Assembly (NCBI GenBank): GCA_024138025.1
Contig: JAMXBD010000171.1
Location: 1,426,001 to 1,490,000, forward strand
Origin: Combretum micranthum
Taxonomy: Eukaryota > Streptophyta > Magnoliopsida > Myrtales > Combretaceae
Length of the DNA: 64,000 nucleotides
Direction: 5' to 3'
Under the pieces are notes generated by a model, which was not told where the DNA came from, made no database searches, and saw only the letters and a program-made list of their open reading frames with translations. The position numbers and the translations under genes were made by a program. Below are positions 37,796 to 49,723 of the stretch, in pieces; within the stretch, counting starts at the first letter, position 1; each line of letters begins with the position of its first letter.

Positions 37796-38056
37796 TTGCA
37801 GGAACAAGGAGCAAAAATAAAAGGAACTTGGTACCTAGACAGTGGGTGCTCAAGTCATATGACAGGTGATGTTTCCTTGTTTACAAATTTAGTATGGAAA
37901 GAAAATGGTTATGTAAGATTTGGAGATAATAATAGAGGTAAGATTATAGCCACAGGTATGATTGGTTATCCACCACATGCTATAGAAAATGTTTCACTTG
38001 TAAAAGGACTAAAACATAATTTGCTAAGCATAAGTCAATTATGTGACAGGATATAA
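37796..38056 (+). pseudogene. SIRE-type protease region
   Basis: Contains the aspartic protease active-site motif YLDSGCSSHMTGD and downstream GYPPHAIENVSLVKGLKHNL, typical of copia protease. The frame shifts at about 38045 before the pre-integrase domain, so the polyprotein is not continuous here. Protease releases mature Gag and Pol proteins. Confidence 0.85.
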
Positions 38057-39293
38057 AATGATTTTTGAGAAAAGTAAATGCTATGCATATGATGATAAAG
38101 GTATTAAAATGTTTGAAGGATTTAGAAAGAAAAATATTTATCTAATTAAACCATCTGATATGGATATTGAGTGTTGTTTTCTTTCTATATCTGATAATGT
38201 GCATTTATGGCATAAAAGACTTGGACATGTAAATTTTTATCAACTCGAAAAGTTATCCAAAAAGAATCTTGTTGCTGGATTACCAAAAATGATTTTTAAA
38301 CAAGATATTAAATGTGATACATGTCTTAAAAATAAAATGGTATCAGCTCCTCATAAAAGTAAAAATGTAATATCTACCAAAAGACCTTTAGAATTGTTAC
38401 ATATGGATCTCTTTGGTCCAACAAGAGTTTCAAGTATTGGAGGAAGCAAATATGGACTTGTTATAGTTGATGACTTCTCAAGATATACTTGGGTACTGTT
38501 TTTGAAAAGTAAGACCGATACTTTTGATGCCTTTCAAATTTTTGCAAAACAAATTCAAAATGAAAAAGGTTTTTCAATTATATCTATAAGATCAGATCAT
38601 GGTACAGAATTTGATAATGCTCAATTTATTTCCTTTTGTGATGAATTTGGTATAAGTCATAATTCTCTGCTCCTTACACACCACAACAAAATGGTGTTGT
38701 TGAAAGAAAAAATAGAATAATACAAGAATGACACGTTCAATGCTTAATGAAAGCGGTGTTGCAAAGAATTTATGGGCTGAAGCTGCTGCAACAGCATGTT
38801 ATATCATAAATAGAGTTTATATTAGACCTTTCACATCAAAAACAGCATATGAAATTTTTCGAGGAAGAAAACCAAATGTTTCTTATTTTCATGTGTTTGG
38901 TGCAAATGCTTTGTGAAAAAGAACATTCATAATCTTGGTAAATTTGATGAACGTTCCGATGAAGCAATATTTTTAGGATATTCATTGAATAGTAAAGCAT
39001 ATCGGATTTTCAATAAAACATCCAAAGTTATTGAAGAATCAATAAATGTGCGTTTTGTTGAAGAAATTAAAAATGATTGTGATGATGATAATACAACTGT
39101 GTTTTTGAAAAATGCTACTAATGATGCTACTATATCAGAATCACCCAAAGAAAAATCACTAAAGAAACAACGATACCTGATTACTCAGAAGCTAGATCAG
39201 AAGGTCAAACAGAAGGTAATACAGATGCTAGTGCTAATACACCAGATAACTCGAATGCTTGGAGATATAAAACGGCACATCCACCTGAATTAA
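38043..39293 (+). pseudogene. SIRE-type integrase region
   Basis: GAG pre-integrase module (WHKRLGHVNFYQLEKLSKKN, CDTCLKNK), then the integrase core with D of LLHMDLFGP, D of SIRSDHGTEF and, after a one-base shift near 38665, the third acidic residue in QQNGVVERKNR. A second shift near 38725 leads to MLNESGVAKNLWAEAAATAC. A stop at 38916 interrupts before FDERSDEAIFLGYSLNSKAY. The polar tail to 39293 is the usual linker. Confidence 0.88.
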
Positions 39294-39399
39294 TAATTGG
39301 TAAAATAGATACTGGTGTTAGAACTAGATCAAAACTAAAAGATTTGAAAGTCACTTTGCTTTATTATCAGAAATTGAACCAAATTGTGTTGAATCTGCT

Positions 39400-40898
39400 A
39401 TGATTGATGCTAATTGGATAAATGCCATGCAAGATGAATTAAATCAATTTCAAAGAAATAATGTATGGAATTTAGTGCCTAGACCTTTAAATAAATCTGT
39501 TATAGGTACTAAATGGGTATTTAAAAATAAATTAGATGAAAATGGCAAAATAGTAAGAAACAAAGCTAGACTTGTAGCAAAAGGTTATTCTCAAGAAGAA
39601 GGAATAGATTATGATGAAACTTATGCACCTGTTGCTAGGTTAGAAGCCATACGTTTGCTACTTGCTTATGCATGTTTTAAGAATTTTAATTTATTCCAAA
39701 TGGATGTAAAGAGTGCATTTTTAAATGGTTATATTAAAGAGGAAGTGTATGTTGAGCAACCACCAGGATTTGAAGATCCTTTCAAGCCTGAATATGTATA
39801 TAAATTAAGAAAAGCTTTATATGGACTCAAACAAGCCCCAAGGGCATGGTATGAGAGACTTAGTGATTTTCTCATCACGTGGATTTCAAAGAGGTAATGT
39901 TGATACAACCTTATTTTTGAAACATTATAAAAGATATATTGATTGTACAAATTTATGTTGATGATATAATTTTTGGATCTACTAATGAGAAATATTGTCA
40001 AGATTTTGCAAAGCTTATGCAGGCTGAATTTGAAATGTCTATGATGGGAGAATTGAATTTCTTCTTGGGTCTACAAATCAAACAAACTAAAGAAGGAATC
40101 TTTCTTCATCAAGAGAAATATACAAGGCAAATTCTGAAAAAGTTTGGTTATGAAAACAACAAACAAGTGACTACACCAATGAGTACTTCAATCAGGTTAG
40201 ATGCTGACTCAGAAGGTAAGAAAATCAATGAAAAACTTTATAGAAGCCTTATTGGATCTTTGTTATATCTTACTGCTTCAAGGCCAGATATTTTGCTTGC
40301 TGTGTGTATATGTGCTAGATTCCAAAGTAATCCAACTGAAAATCATCTAAAAGCTGTTAAAAGGATATTCAAATATATTGCATGTACTGCAAAATTAGGA
40401 ATTTGGTATCCAAAGAATCAAAATTTTGAATTGATTGGTTTTTCTGATGCTGATTATGCTGGTTGTAAAATAGATAGAAAAAGTACATCTGGAACTTGCC
40501 AATTTTTAGGAGATAAATTGATTTCATGGTCTTCAAAGAAACAAAACTCAGTTGCTTTATCTACAGCAGAAGCTGAATACGTATCTCTTGGAAATTGTTG
40601 TGCTCAAGTTCTTTGGATTAAACAACAAATGCAAGACTATGGTGTTGAAAATAAATTTATTTCGATTAAATGTGATAATACAAGTGCAATTAATTTGACA
40701 AAGAATCCAGTTCATCATTCACGATCAAAACACATTGAAATTAGACATCATTTTATACGAGATCATGTAGTTAATGGAAATGTGTGTATTGATTTTGTTC
40801 CAACTGAAAATCAACTTGCAGATATATTTACTAAACCCCTTGATAAAACCAGATTTGAATTTTTGAGAAATGAGATTGGAATGTGCTATCCTTTTTAA
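39400..40898 (+). pseudogene. SIRE-type reverse transcriptase and RNase H
   Basis: RT begins near 39440 ([29 protein letters not shown]) with [33 protein letters not shown] and [17 protein letters not shown] shift near 39885 separates it from the 39939-40898 frame, which holds the catalytic IYVDDIIFGS, GELNFFLGLQI and RNase H signals (GFSDADYAGCKIDRKSTSG, STAEAEYVSL, DNTSAINLTKNPVHHSRSKH). It ends at a normal stop after GMCYPF. Only one shift in 1.5 kb and intact catalytic residues. Confidence 0.9.
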
Positions 40899-41191
40899 TA
40901 TTTTTATTCATATGTTTTTCTCTTAAAAAATATATATAAATAATAAGAATAGTAAATAAATTAATAAATTCTGTGTTTGCGATTTTGAATTCAAAAGATT
41001 ATGGAAAACGTGCAAGACAAGTGAATCATTAATCACGTCTCCATTTTCCCACGCATTTCAAACGGCCAAGGACGTGACTCTTCCATTTCCCTGTGCTGCT
41101 GCTATTCGTCATCCAACGTTCCTTCTTTTTCTAAACAAACTTCAAAATTCTCTCTCATTTCGCGCTCTCCTTTGCTCTTCCAAACCCTAAC

Positions 41192-42970
41192 ATGGCACCA
41201 CGAAAATCATCAAGACTAGCCTCAAAAGGTCCTAAAGGGAAAGTTGTTAAAGGAACGATAGAGATTCGTGATGAATCTTCTGATTCAACACGAACACTCT
41301 CTGAACTTCAAGAAGGTAGAGAGAGAAGAACGAAAAAGAAAAATGAATCTGTCGAAGTTGAACAAACAACCCCTGAGACAGAGCAAGAAAAGGAAAAAGA
41401 TTCGTCTTCTTATGAATCTTTAGATGTTACTACCCCAGAATCTGAAGGAAAGACTAAGGAGGGTTCAAACCCTAAACCAGACGGTGACTCAGACGGTGAC
41501 TCAGAAAGTTCTAAGGAAGAAATATCTAAGTCACCGCAAAAGAAAGAGAGTTCGAAAAAGAGGAAACTGTCTTCAAGATCCCCAAAGAAAATGTCAGAAG
41601 CAAAAAGAAGAAGACAGGAAGTTCTTCTAAGAAAAGGTATGGGAATATCAAGATTCTTGATAATTCGTTCATAGATTTTTCTTTCTTTAAGAAAAATGGG
41701 TTCTATTGGAACCATTGGCTCGATAATATAGGATGTAAATCTGTGTAATTTGTCTAGTGAAGTTGCTGGAGAAGTTATCAAGGAATTTTATGATAACTTG
41801 ACATTGTTGGATGGACTGAAGTTGAAGTCTGAAATAGCTGGGCAAAAAGTTAAGATAACTAGGAAAGATCTTATTTCATGTTTTGATATGAAAGATGAGA
41901 AAGATGATGACTTCTTTGTATCCATTAAGAAAAATGATCTGTTTCGTGCAATAAATGATGGAGTGGGAACATATTCTGAAAAAGATGTGTTTAATACTGA
42001 GTTTAGCTTGTTGATAAGGCTGCTACACAAGATAGTTGTAGACTGTTTGCTTCCAAAGAATGGTAGTTCTACTACGATTAATAAAACCGAAGCTATTGTC
42101 ATTCTGGCAATAAAAAGAAATTTAAAGCTTGATCTACCATCTTTGATTCTGAAGCATCTGTGGAAAACTAAGTTTAATATGCCTTATGGAAGCATGTTGA
42201 TGAAGTTGCTGAGGTTTAAGAAAGTAAAGCTGCCAGAAAATGCTAAGTTTCCTCAAATCTGAAAAGAATTGGGGAAATTGTGCTTATGAGAATGAATAAT
42301 GTTAAGCACAAATTCTGGTTTGCTAAGGATGGAGCTTGGTATGTTCATCCTAAGTTCAGCAAAAGAATTTTTGATTGGGAGAAAATTAAGTCTGCAGTTG
42401 AGGGGGAGCACTTACTAAGCAGACAGTGGCTCAGAAGGTGATACCCAAAAGAAGGATAAAAGAAACCTCCAATGCGAAGAGCAGGAAAGAGGTTATGAAA
42501 AAAGAAAAGGAAGAAACCTGCAATCATGACTGGAGGGAAGTTTGAAATTAAGGAAGGAGAAGGAAAACATCTGGACACTGACTCAGATAGTGACTCAGAG
42601 GGCATCTCTGTTAAGGGTCCAGGAGAAACATCAAAATCAAGTTTTAAGAAAGCTATTCTTGATCTGATGGAGAAAAGATTTACAGAAATGAAGGCTGAAG
42701 TAGAACACATGTTCGAGGACATGTTTACAGATCCTACTCATGGCTCTGTTTCATCTCCACCTCCGCAACATGATTCTGTCCTTCTCCACCAGTTTTGAAG
42801 CTGACATGGATGTTGATCCTCCTGAGAAGTCTGAAGCTTCACATCCTGACAAGGAAGTTTCACCACCTCCACCGACAGTGGAACCAGATGTTCAATCATT
42901 TCAGTTGATTCCTTCTCTCAACCCTCTTCAACATCCGAACCACAACAACTCCTCAAATCATTCTTTCTGA
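41192..42970 (+). pseudogene. Accessory third ORF downstream of RNase H (SIRE ORF3)
   Basis: ATG at 41192 opens MAPRKSSRLASKGPKGKVVK, followed by a highly charged Ser/Glu/Lys-rich segment to about 41640. After a stop, a globular-looking section (41750-42262: VAGEVIKEFYDNLTLLDGLK, LIRLLHKIVVDCLLPKNG, AIVILAIKRNLKLDLPSL) resembles the 'putative plant transposon protein' domain seen in plant retroelement accessory ORFs. The end is acidic and Pro-rich (42526-42970). No signal peptide or membrane segment is visible, so an envelope role is not supported. The position matches the extra ORF of SIRE-type elements. Function unknown; several stops and shifts. Confidence 0.65.
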
Positions 42971-43449
42971 TGTTCTGATAGAGTATCTGCAATCATTCAA
43001 TCCGCATTTAATTCTCCTCCACCTCCTGAAAGCTCAACTCTTCCTATTGTTAATATTCTGGACGGAAGAAGACCACAGCTAGGAAGTCAGTCAAGCCCAA
43101 AAAGAAGCGCTAATTTTCTTTTCTGCTTTTTAGTCTTTTGTTTTTTTTTTAAGAACTCAGTTGTTATGATCCTTTTAATTCAATGCATTTCTTTCAGACT
43201 ATTTGCTATTCTCTTTTATGGTATTTATTCTACTTGCTGATAACAAAAAGGGGGAGAAGATATTAAAACAAAGATAATCATGCAAAATAATGATTAATGC
43301 GATGCAAGTTTTGTGCAGGTTATATAAGGTTATATATGTTAAGTACAAGTTATAACTCTATTTTAATCATGGGATTATGCAGATTATGCAAATGAATGGA
43401 GTTATCTTGAAAATTTTTTTTGTTTTAATAGATGGGTTTTGTTATCATC

Positions 43450-43463
43450 AAAAAGGGGGAGAA
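43450..43463 (+). other. Polypurine tract of the SIRE-type element
   Basis: aaaaagggggagaa directly before the 3' LTR start TGTTAG. A near-copy, aaaaagggggagaaga, lies 200 bp upstream at 43245-43260. Confidence 0.9.
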
Positions 43464-44994
43464 TGTTAGTATTTCTCTTTTGATGTTTTGATGATAACAA
43501 AAAGATTAAGTATTACTAATGAATTTTGAGTATGCAGAAATCTCAATTTAATGTGATAAGTGAAGTAAGAGTTTTCAAGAGCTAAGCAAGAAGTTATGAA
43601 AATTTAAAGATAAATCAGAAAGTAGTTCAGAGACAAAATAGAAAGACAAAAGTATTCAGAAGAAACGGCTGATCGACAAAACAAAACTACTCAGAAAGTA
43701 ACTCAGAAGGTAAACTGGGAACAAGAACAGGATTCGCACAAAAAGATCACAGTTCGAATCTTTCAAAATTATTTTATTATTTTGAAGACCCAGCTCCAAA
43801 GTTGAGTGTATTTGGGTAATACATTCAAATGTTCCACAAAGTTGGTTATTATATCCAAGGGGATTCGATTTTTTTTAACGTATGAAAAACTCAAAAGCTC
43901 ATGTCAGAAAAATTAAATTGATCAAAGATCAGATTATGACTGATATTTATGGCTTGGGTTTATATTCAATGATATTACAGAATTCGTTTCAAGTTTGACA
44001 GTCAGATCAAGAAGGAAAGATTCTATCCTATTCTTGGGATTTAGAAGATATTTCACGAAAAGTCTATCTTCAAGACGGTCAAACAACAATGGATAAACAT
44101 CATCGTTATCAACAGCAAGATAAGATTTGGATAATCACAGAAGTATATCAAGCACAAAATCAGGAACTACTGGAGATTATCATCTATCCAATTGTTTTGA
44201 ATTCGAATTCACTAACCGTTTTCAACCGAAGAAGAAGGAGAATTTTAAATTTAAATATCTCGAAGACATGAAGACAGAGTGTGTGAAAAAAGACGAGAAT
44301 AATCAAAAGCCATTGAGAATCTCTTACAAAATTACTGTCATTCGAATTTTCTTTGAGCTGAAATTTTAGAAACGTTTATTCTTTTGTTTCAAAGCATTGT
44401 ATATCTTGAATGAGATTTGTGTAGAAGTGAGAGTTACATTTAGTCTCTGTAGATCAGTAAATAGCTTGAGTGAAGCTAGATAGGCTGAGCAGAGTGTTTG
44501 AAGTTCTTTGTTGAAGAACAAGCTTGTATTCTCATTTCTTTTGGATATAGTGGAACATACCGGTGTGGAATACCGGATCCCCGGCTTGGAGCTGGAAGAG
44601 AGGATTGACGCTTGAGGCGGAACCTCTATAAATCGATCTTGCAATCTCTTTTCTACCTTATCTTTTTAATTTCGTGCATATTTCTTGCTGCATTATAAAC
44701 TCAGAAGACCAGTCAGAGAGTAACTGGAAATTTAAGTTCTTCTGAACATTGAACTCAGAAGATCAGTCAGAGAGTAACTGGGAGCAAAATAAATTTTTAT
44801 TAACATATTTTTTTATTTGCGAACATTGATCTTGTCTGATATTATTCGAAATTTATCAATATATTTAAAATAAAGTTTTAGAAGCCATTAAATTTGAGTA
44901 ACTAAGTAGAGTGAATTTGTTTGAATTTTACAAAGGTTAAATTTTATTAAATAACCAATTCACCCCCCTCTTGGTTATTCTTTTGGGACCAACA
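43464..44994 (+). repeat. 3' LTR of the SIRE-type element
   Basis: 1531 bp, same ends as the 5' LTR and followed by the target duplication ctatc at 44995-44999. Confidence 0.93.
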
Positions 44995-45610
44995 CTATCC
45001 CTTCTTAAGTCTCATAGAATATACTACTTTCTACATGATAACAATGTTGTTAATAGTATTCCTTCCTACAATGAAACTCGTTTAGGTCTATTGAGCAAGA
45101 TGAGATATGATCAACTTGAGCCTATTAGAGATGACTTGAGTAATAATTTTGTAGCTTACATTGTTGAGGCTAATTGGTTTTAAATGATAAAAACTCTCCA
45201 CCTTTTCAACTTTGGGGATCAAACAAATCATTGTTTTATTGATCGCAGGATCAATTTCCGCTGTTTCAAAAGCTTTCTTCACCATATCACATACTATCAT
45301 TCCTAACACATTCCAATTTCTTTGATAAAACTGCATTATAACCCATCAACCCCATGCTTTGTTTGCACCCATATCAGGAAATAACTTGCCAAATTTCTTC
45401 ATTAGCACTAAGCCATTAAGTAACTGAAATTGAGCTTGAGATAAAGACTTAAAGAAACTCCTCACAAAGAAAGGAAGACCATTAGATAAATCTCTAGTGT
45501 ACATCTCCTTAAAAAACTTAGTATCCTTAACTTTAATAATATTCTGATCAGTGGTTCGCACTCCTTCACTCAAGCAAATTCGAGTCATCCTATTTTTCAT
45601 AGCTCAAACA
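44995..45610 (-). pseudogene. LINE RT N-terminal half, right of the SIRE insertion
   Basis: Minus-strand RT text: KTMICLIPKVEKVESFYHLK, PISLNNVSYKIITQVISNRL (45088-45336), and upstream the linker to RT at 45346-45600. Continuing leftward, the text VVYSMRLKKG stops at the target duplication, and KGHMAIKIDLQK resumes at 34342 on the far side of the SIRE element in the same frame. This shows that the insertion split one LINE. Confidence 0.85.
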
Positions 45611-45737
45611 TTAACTTCAAATGAAAGAATGCAAAATTTCTATCACCATAGGCAAGCCATTAAGCATTAACCCATTGTTGCCAAAGTAACTCCTCCTACA
45701 AAAGAGTTTTTACTTAATCCTCTCTTTGTGAAATCTC

Positions 45738-47234
45738 TGCTAGTAATATGCCTTAGGCCATATGGATTTTATGTCATTTGGATATTTATTATCTTTATAT
45801 TATAAGTCATTCCTTTTTATCAAGGTTTGTTATTGGTCTTTTTACCTTGATAAAATAATTCCATGAGTAAATTTGTTATTCCTTATGTCGTTGAAGTATG
45901 TGATTTTAATAGTAAAACCATAAAATGAAAAAATAACTTTATTCTAAATTTTCCCTAATCGTTCATTATATGGAATAATAATGAATTAAGATTACTATGT
46001 GGATTGGATGATGGTCATGTTTTACTGATCATGGATATAAGATATCGTTTCAGCACACGAATACATGTAAGAGTACATTGTATTGGATTGACCAAATATG
46101 AGAATGCTATATGGATCAATGCGATAAGTATTTCTCATTGACAGTGTTGTTTTATTCTTTAGACCTAAAATCACCATAGATTCCAACATGAGGAATATTG
46201 TGTTTTGACTCAATTAAACGTTATCTTTAACCGGATAATTATAAAGGTTGAGATTGAGCATAATATAAATCATGTAGAAGAAGTTGAGTGATTAAGATGG
46301 GATTTGTTCCTCTTATTAATTTGAGAGAGATATCTTTTAGGCCTCTTGATGAGTAAAACTGAGAAATGCATGGCCATGCTCGAATGAATTGATAAGGAGT
46401 TGTCAATATCATTTGTTTAAGTCAGTCATACTCTGGAATCAAGAAATATGTGATTAAACAATATAAGAGTGTATTGATCCACACCTTATGTTTAATTATA
46501 AGATATCATGTAACAAAATGATTAAATAACTAATTGTTAATAGGTAAAGTTGAATCACTTATCTTCACTTAATTTGGGTAGGCATAATGTCTTGCTAGAG
46601 ACCAATTATGTCTTGTAGGTCAAAAAGGCATTTTAGGCTACTGCCAACATTAAGTGAACCTACATGGTCACACAAAAAGAAAGAATTAATTGGATCATGA
46701 GTTATTATAGATAACTATATTGGGAATTAACTGAGCATTTGTTAATCTTAATTGGATTAATATTAATAAATATTTAATTGGCGAATTAAATTTGTCATTT
46801 ATAAGGTCAACATGAAACCCTAATATGATTAGGGGTAAAATCGTCCATGATGATTTTATCTTATAAATAGGAGGTGATGGTCACCTCTAGGGTACACAGA
46901 CGCTTGCCGTCACATTAGAAATTATAGATAAAGTCTGTTACCTAAAAAGAAGAGAAACCCTATTGAGAGAGATTCCAATAATTAGGAATTGTTCTTACGT
47001 GCTAGCACACATACAAAGATCCAATTAAAAATTCATTCATGCATATACAGTAGAGGGTGTTAGCGTTTGCAACATCTCATATCCAAATTTCTAGAAGTGA
47101 AAGCATAAAAAAAAGGTCATTCTATCCGTTGTAATTTGATTGAAACGCATGGATCTGCAATTGGGGATTTAAGGTTCGTATTTTTAAGAAAAATATATTT
47201 ATTTCGCTGCGCTTTGATCCCTAAATTCCCAACA
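45738..47234 (+). mobile_element. Solo LTR (1497 bp), inside the LINE
   Basis: Starts TGCTAGTAAT and ends AATTCCCAACA, flanked by a perfect 5-bp duplication atctc (45733-45737 and 47235-47239). A TATA-like ttataaatag lies at 46861-46870, giving plus orientation. The AATTCCCAACA end is typical of copia LTRs that precede a Met-tRNA PBS, but no PBS follows; LINE sequence resumes directly. No coding sequence inside. Confidence 0.8.
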
Positions 47235-47239
47235 ATCTC

Positions 47240-48593
47240 CAACTTTCTTAAAGTTCTTATTGAGTGAGTCATTAATGCCTTTTGAATACCAGCCAATCAA
47301 GCTAAGATTTGTTTTTTTCTGATGAAATATATTCCCAAAAACACATTTATTCCATACATCAACTTTCTAAGTGAACCTCTCAAAATTCTCCTTCAATGGT
47401 AAATTCAAGTTCCAATTGTCAGACATGAAAGTATCTAGTCAGAATGAGTACCCCATGCCGTTAGATATCTAAACCTCTTAGGAGGTAAACTTTGATTATT
47501 CAGTTGCTTAAAAGAGATCAATAATGGGGTATGGTTATAATAAACACGAACTAGATGCTTCATTATACTCTAATTAAATATCTCTATCAACTTCAAATTC
47601 ACAAAGGCTATGTCCAATCTTTCAGTACATAAGCCTCTGGACCAGGTAAATCTAGAACCTATAAATCCCAAATCATTATTGCATGACCCCTAATCCATTC
47701 TCCAAATCTCTTACACACAGACACCTTTCTATAAGCAGCACTCACCTTCTCACTTATATCTATAATAGCATTAAAACCCCCAGTCACTATCCATGGGTCC
47801 ATTGTTTCATCTGCTCTATCATCCACTTCAACCACAAGCGTTTTCTTACCCATGGAATTAGACTATTGTACACGAAGGTGCATATAAAAGAGCATATCCC
47901 ATCAACTACAATTTTAGTGTGCAAAAATTGCAATCATTTATGAGGATTTCTACATTCATACCTTTCTTCCACATAACCTATAAATCACCTGAGAATCCCT
48001 GAGCTTCTATTCTACATGAGGAATTAAAACCTAGTTTCTTGATTACCAAATTAGCATGTGAGCCACTTATTCTTGTTTCTAGAAGAGTAAGGATGCGAAC
48101 ATGATGTAAACTGGCCAAAGCTTTCATCATTCTATGAAACCCATATTTACTTGCTCCCTAGTAGTTCTAAACAATCATAGGACTCAAACATATATATAAA
48201 GATTATATAAAAGGAGGACAACAACCCAGCCTTAGGCATATCATATTATAAACACACCATCAACCTCATGGAATTCATCAAAGATCACTGAGTTGATTTC
48301 TACATTGTCAAAATCAACTAGCTCATCAATCTTTTCAACTTTCTGTTTGCTTCGGGATTTACTTGAAGGTATATTTCCTCTTTATTTGAATTTGATTTTC
48401 CCTCTCGCATGAGTCATTTTCAATTTATCATCTGCGTTCCCCGTATTACCAGAGCATCAAAGAATTGAAAAATGGGGATCAACATTTCTAGAGAGTTGAG
48501 AGCCATTTCCTTCTTCACCTTTAATACCCATAGGATTCTCAATAATCACCACTAAATGAAGGTTAGGGTCCAACATTGCAACATCATTGTACC
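47240..48593 (-). pseudogene. LINE endonuclease domain and ORF1/ORF2 junction
   Basis: The ORF2 start is near 48178 on the minus strand: SPMIV, then KALASLHHVRILTLLETRIS and KLGFNSSCRIEAQGFSG are typical plant L1 endonuclease text. Farther on, PWIVTGGFNAIIDISEK (47660-47853) matches the GDFN(A/D)I block, with D changed to G. Upstream, 48240-48650 carries ORF1 tail-like text (AMLDPNLHLVVIIENPMG). All frames are broken. Confidence 0.8.
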
Positions 48594-49715
48594 TAAAGCT
48601 GGGCAAATGAGTCTGGTGGGCTAGGACAAGCCGGGTCAGGCCAGCCCACATTGGCCCACAAGGTTAAATTGCTAGGCCATTTTGATTCGCTTTTAAACTA
48701 ACTAAAATTTCTAGGCCCGAACCTAACTTACTTTGGCCAGCAGACTAAACGGGTCAACCTGCTTTTAAAAATTAAAAAAATTTATGCGATCAATTAATTA
48801 CATTTTTTAGGTAGCATAACGGGGCTAGTATATATATATATATATATAATATTAATCTCATGTGCCCCTCTTAGGTCCTTTTCTTAGTTTGAGTCATTTG
48901 GTAGCAAAACATTAATCGCAAATTTCTTTACAAAATACAAACTAAAACATGTGACAGTCAAGTGTCAAGTTTCAGGAGTTTGTTTATTTATTTAATAAAT
49001 TAGTTTCAGAACAAGCTAATAAAAAGTAACGAGTTTATACCTAAGAGAATTCAGAAAGGGAAAATGCTACTCTTTCAGCATATGAAATTGCATAGAGAAA
49101 ATGTATAAACTCTAAAAGGCACACCTAATACGTCATTAGTAATTTACTTTCTGATCTGTTTCAGAGAAAAGAAAATCTCAAAATAAAATGTAGAGTCAAT
49201 AATAAAATATTCGATAGAGCTCTCTTTGTAATTTACAAGTACTATGTCTTGATTGGGAAAATTACTCCCCTGAATGAACCAAAATGCTTTTTTTTATTTA
49301 ATATTATTATTTTTTATGTTAGTTTATATGAAAATTAGAATATTTATATATTTTAGGGTTTTATATATATAAAAGGTTAATTTTGTTACTATTTTGATTA
49401 CTTATATATAAAAACAAGTTTTTTAAATATATATCATAATACGTTTAAATCAATAAATACATACTTAAAGAATATTATAATACTTATGGTGCATGTACCA
49501 ATTCAATTTCTTCCATAATATATCATAAATAATCTCTAATATGTTATATTATTCTTATTCTTAAACTTTTTCTCTCTCTTTTTTTCAAATTTGTCCCACG
49601 GGCTAGCTCACTTTGGCCTATAGGTTAAACAGTTGGGATCAATTTGGTCGCGGTCCACTTTTTTATGCAAGTAAAGAGGTCGGCCCGTAGACTACGATCT
49701 GTATGCCCAACTCTA
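48594..49715. mobile_element. hAT-like non-autonomous element (1122 bp) in LINE ORF1
   Basis: Perfect 8-bp target duplication attgtacc (48586-48593 and 49716-49723). Terminal inverted repeats: left TAAAGCTGGGCA, right in reverse complement TAGAGTTGGGCA (10 of 12). Both subterminal regions are G/C-richer and inversely related (gccagcccacattggcccac and tttggcctatagg). The middle is AT-rich and non-coding with a (TA)n run at 48830-48848. These are hAT superfamily signatures; no transposase is present. Confidence 0.85.
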
Positions 49716-49723
49716 ATTGTACC

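Larger units (their letters stand above)
34348..44994 (+). mobile_element. Complete SIRE/Maximus-type Ty1/copia element (10.6 kb)
   Basis: A 10647-bp element in plus orientation with LTRs 34348-35873 and 43464-44994, TG...CA ends and a perfect 5-bp target duplication ctatc (34343-34347 and 44995-44999). It has a Met-tRNA PBS, gag, protease, integrase, RT, RNase H, a further 1.8-kb accessory ORF region after pol, and a PPT. Long LTRs of about 1.5 kb, total length near 10 kb and an extra ORF downstream of RNase H are the hallmarks of the SIRE/Maximus clade. Gag-pol is broken by several one-base shifts. The insertion splits the RT of a LINE. Confidence 0.95.

Noticed and set aside
41192..42970. 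Envelope glycoprotein in the SIRE-type element
   Set aside because: No signal peptide, transmembrane or fusion-like segment is visible in any of its frames.
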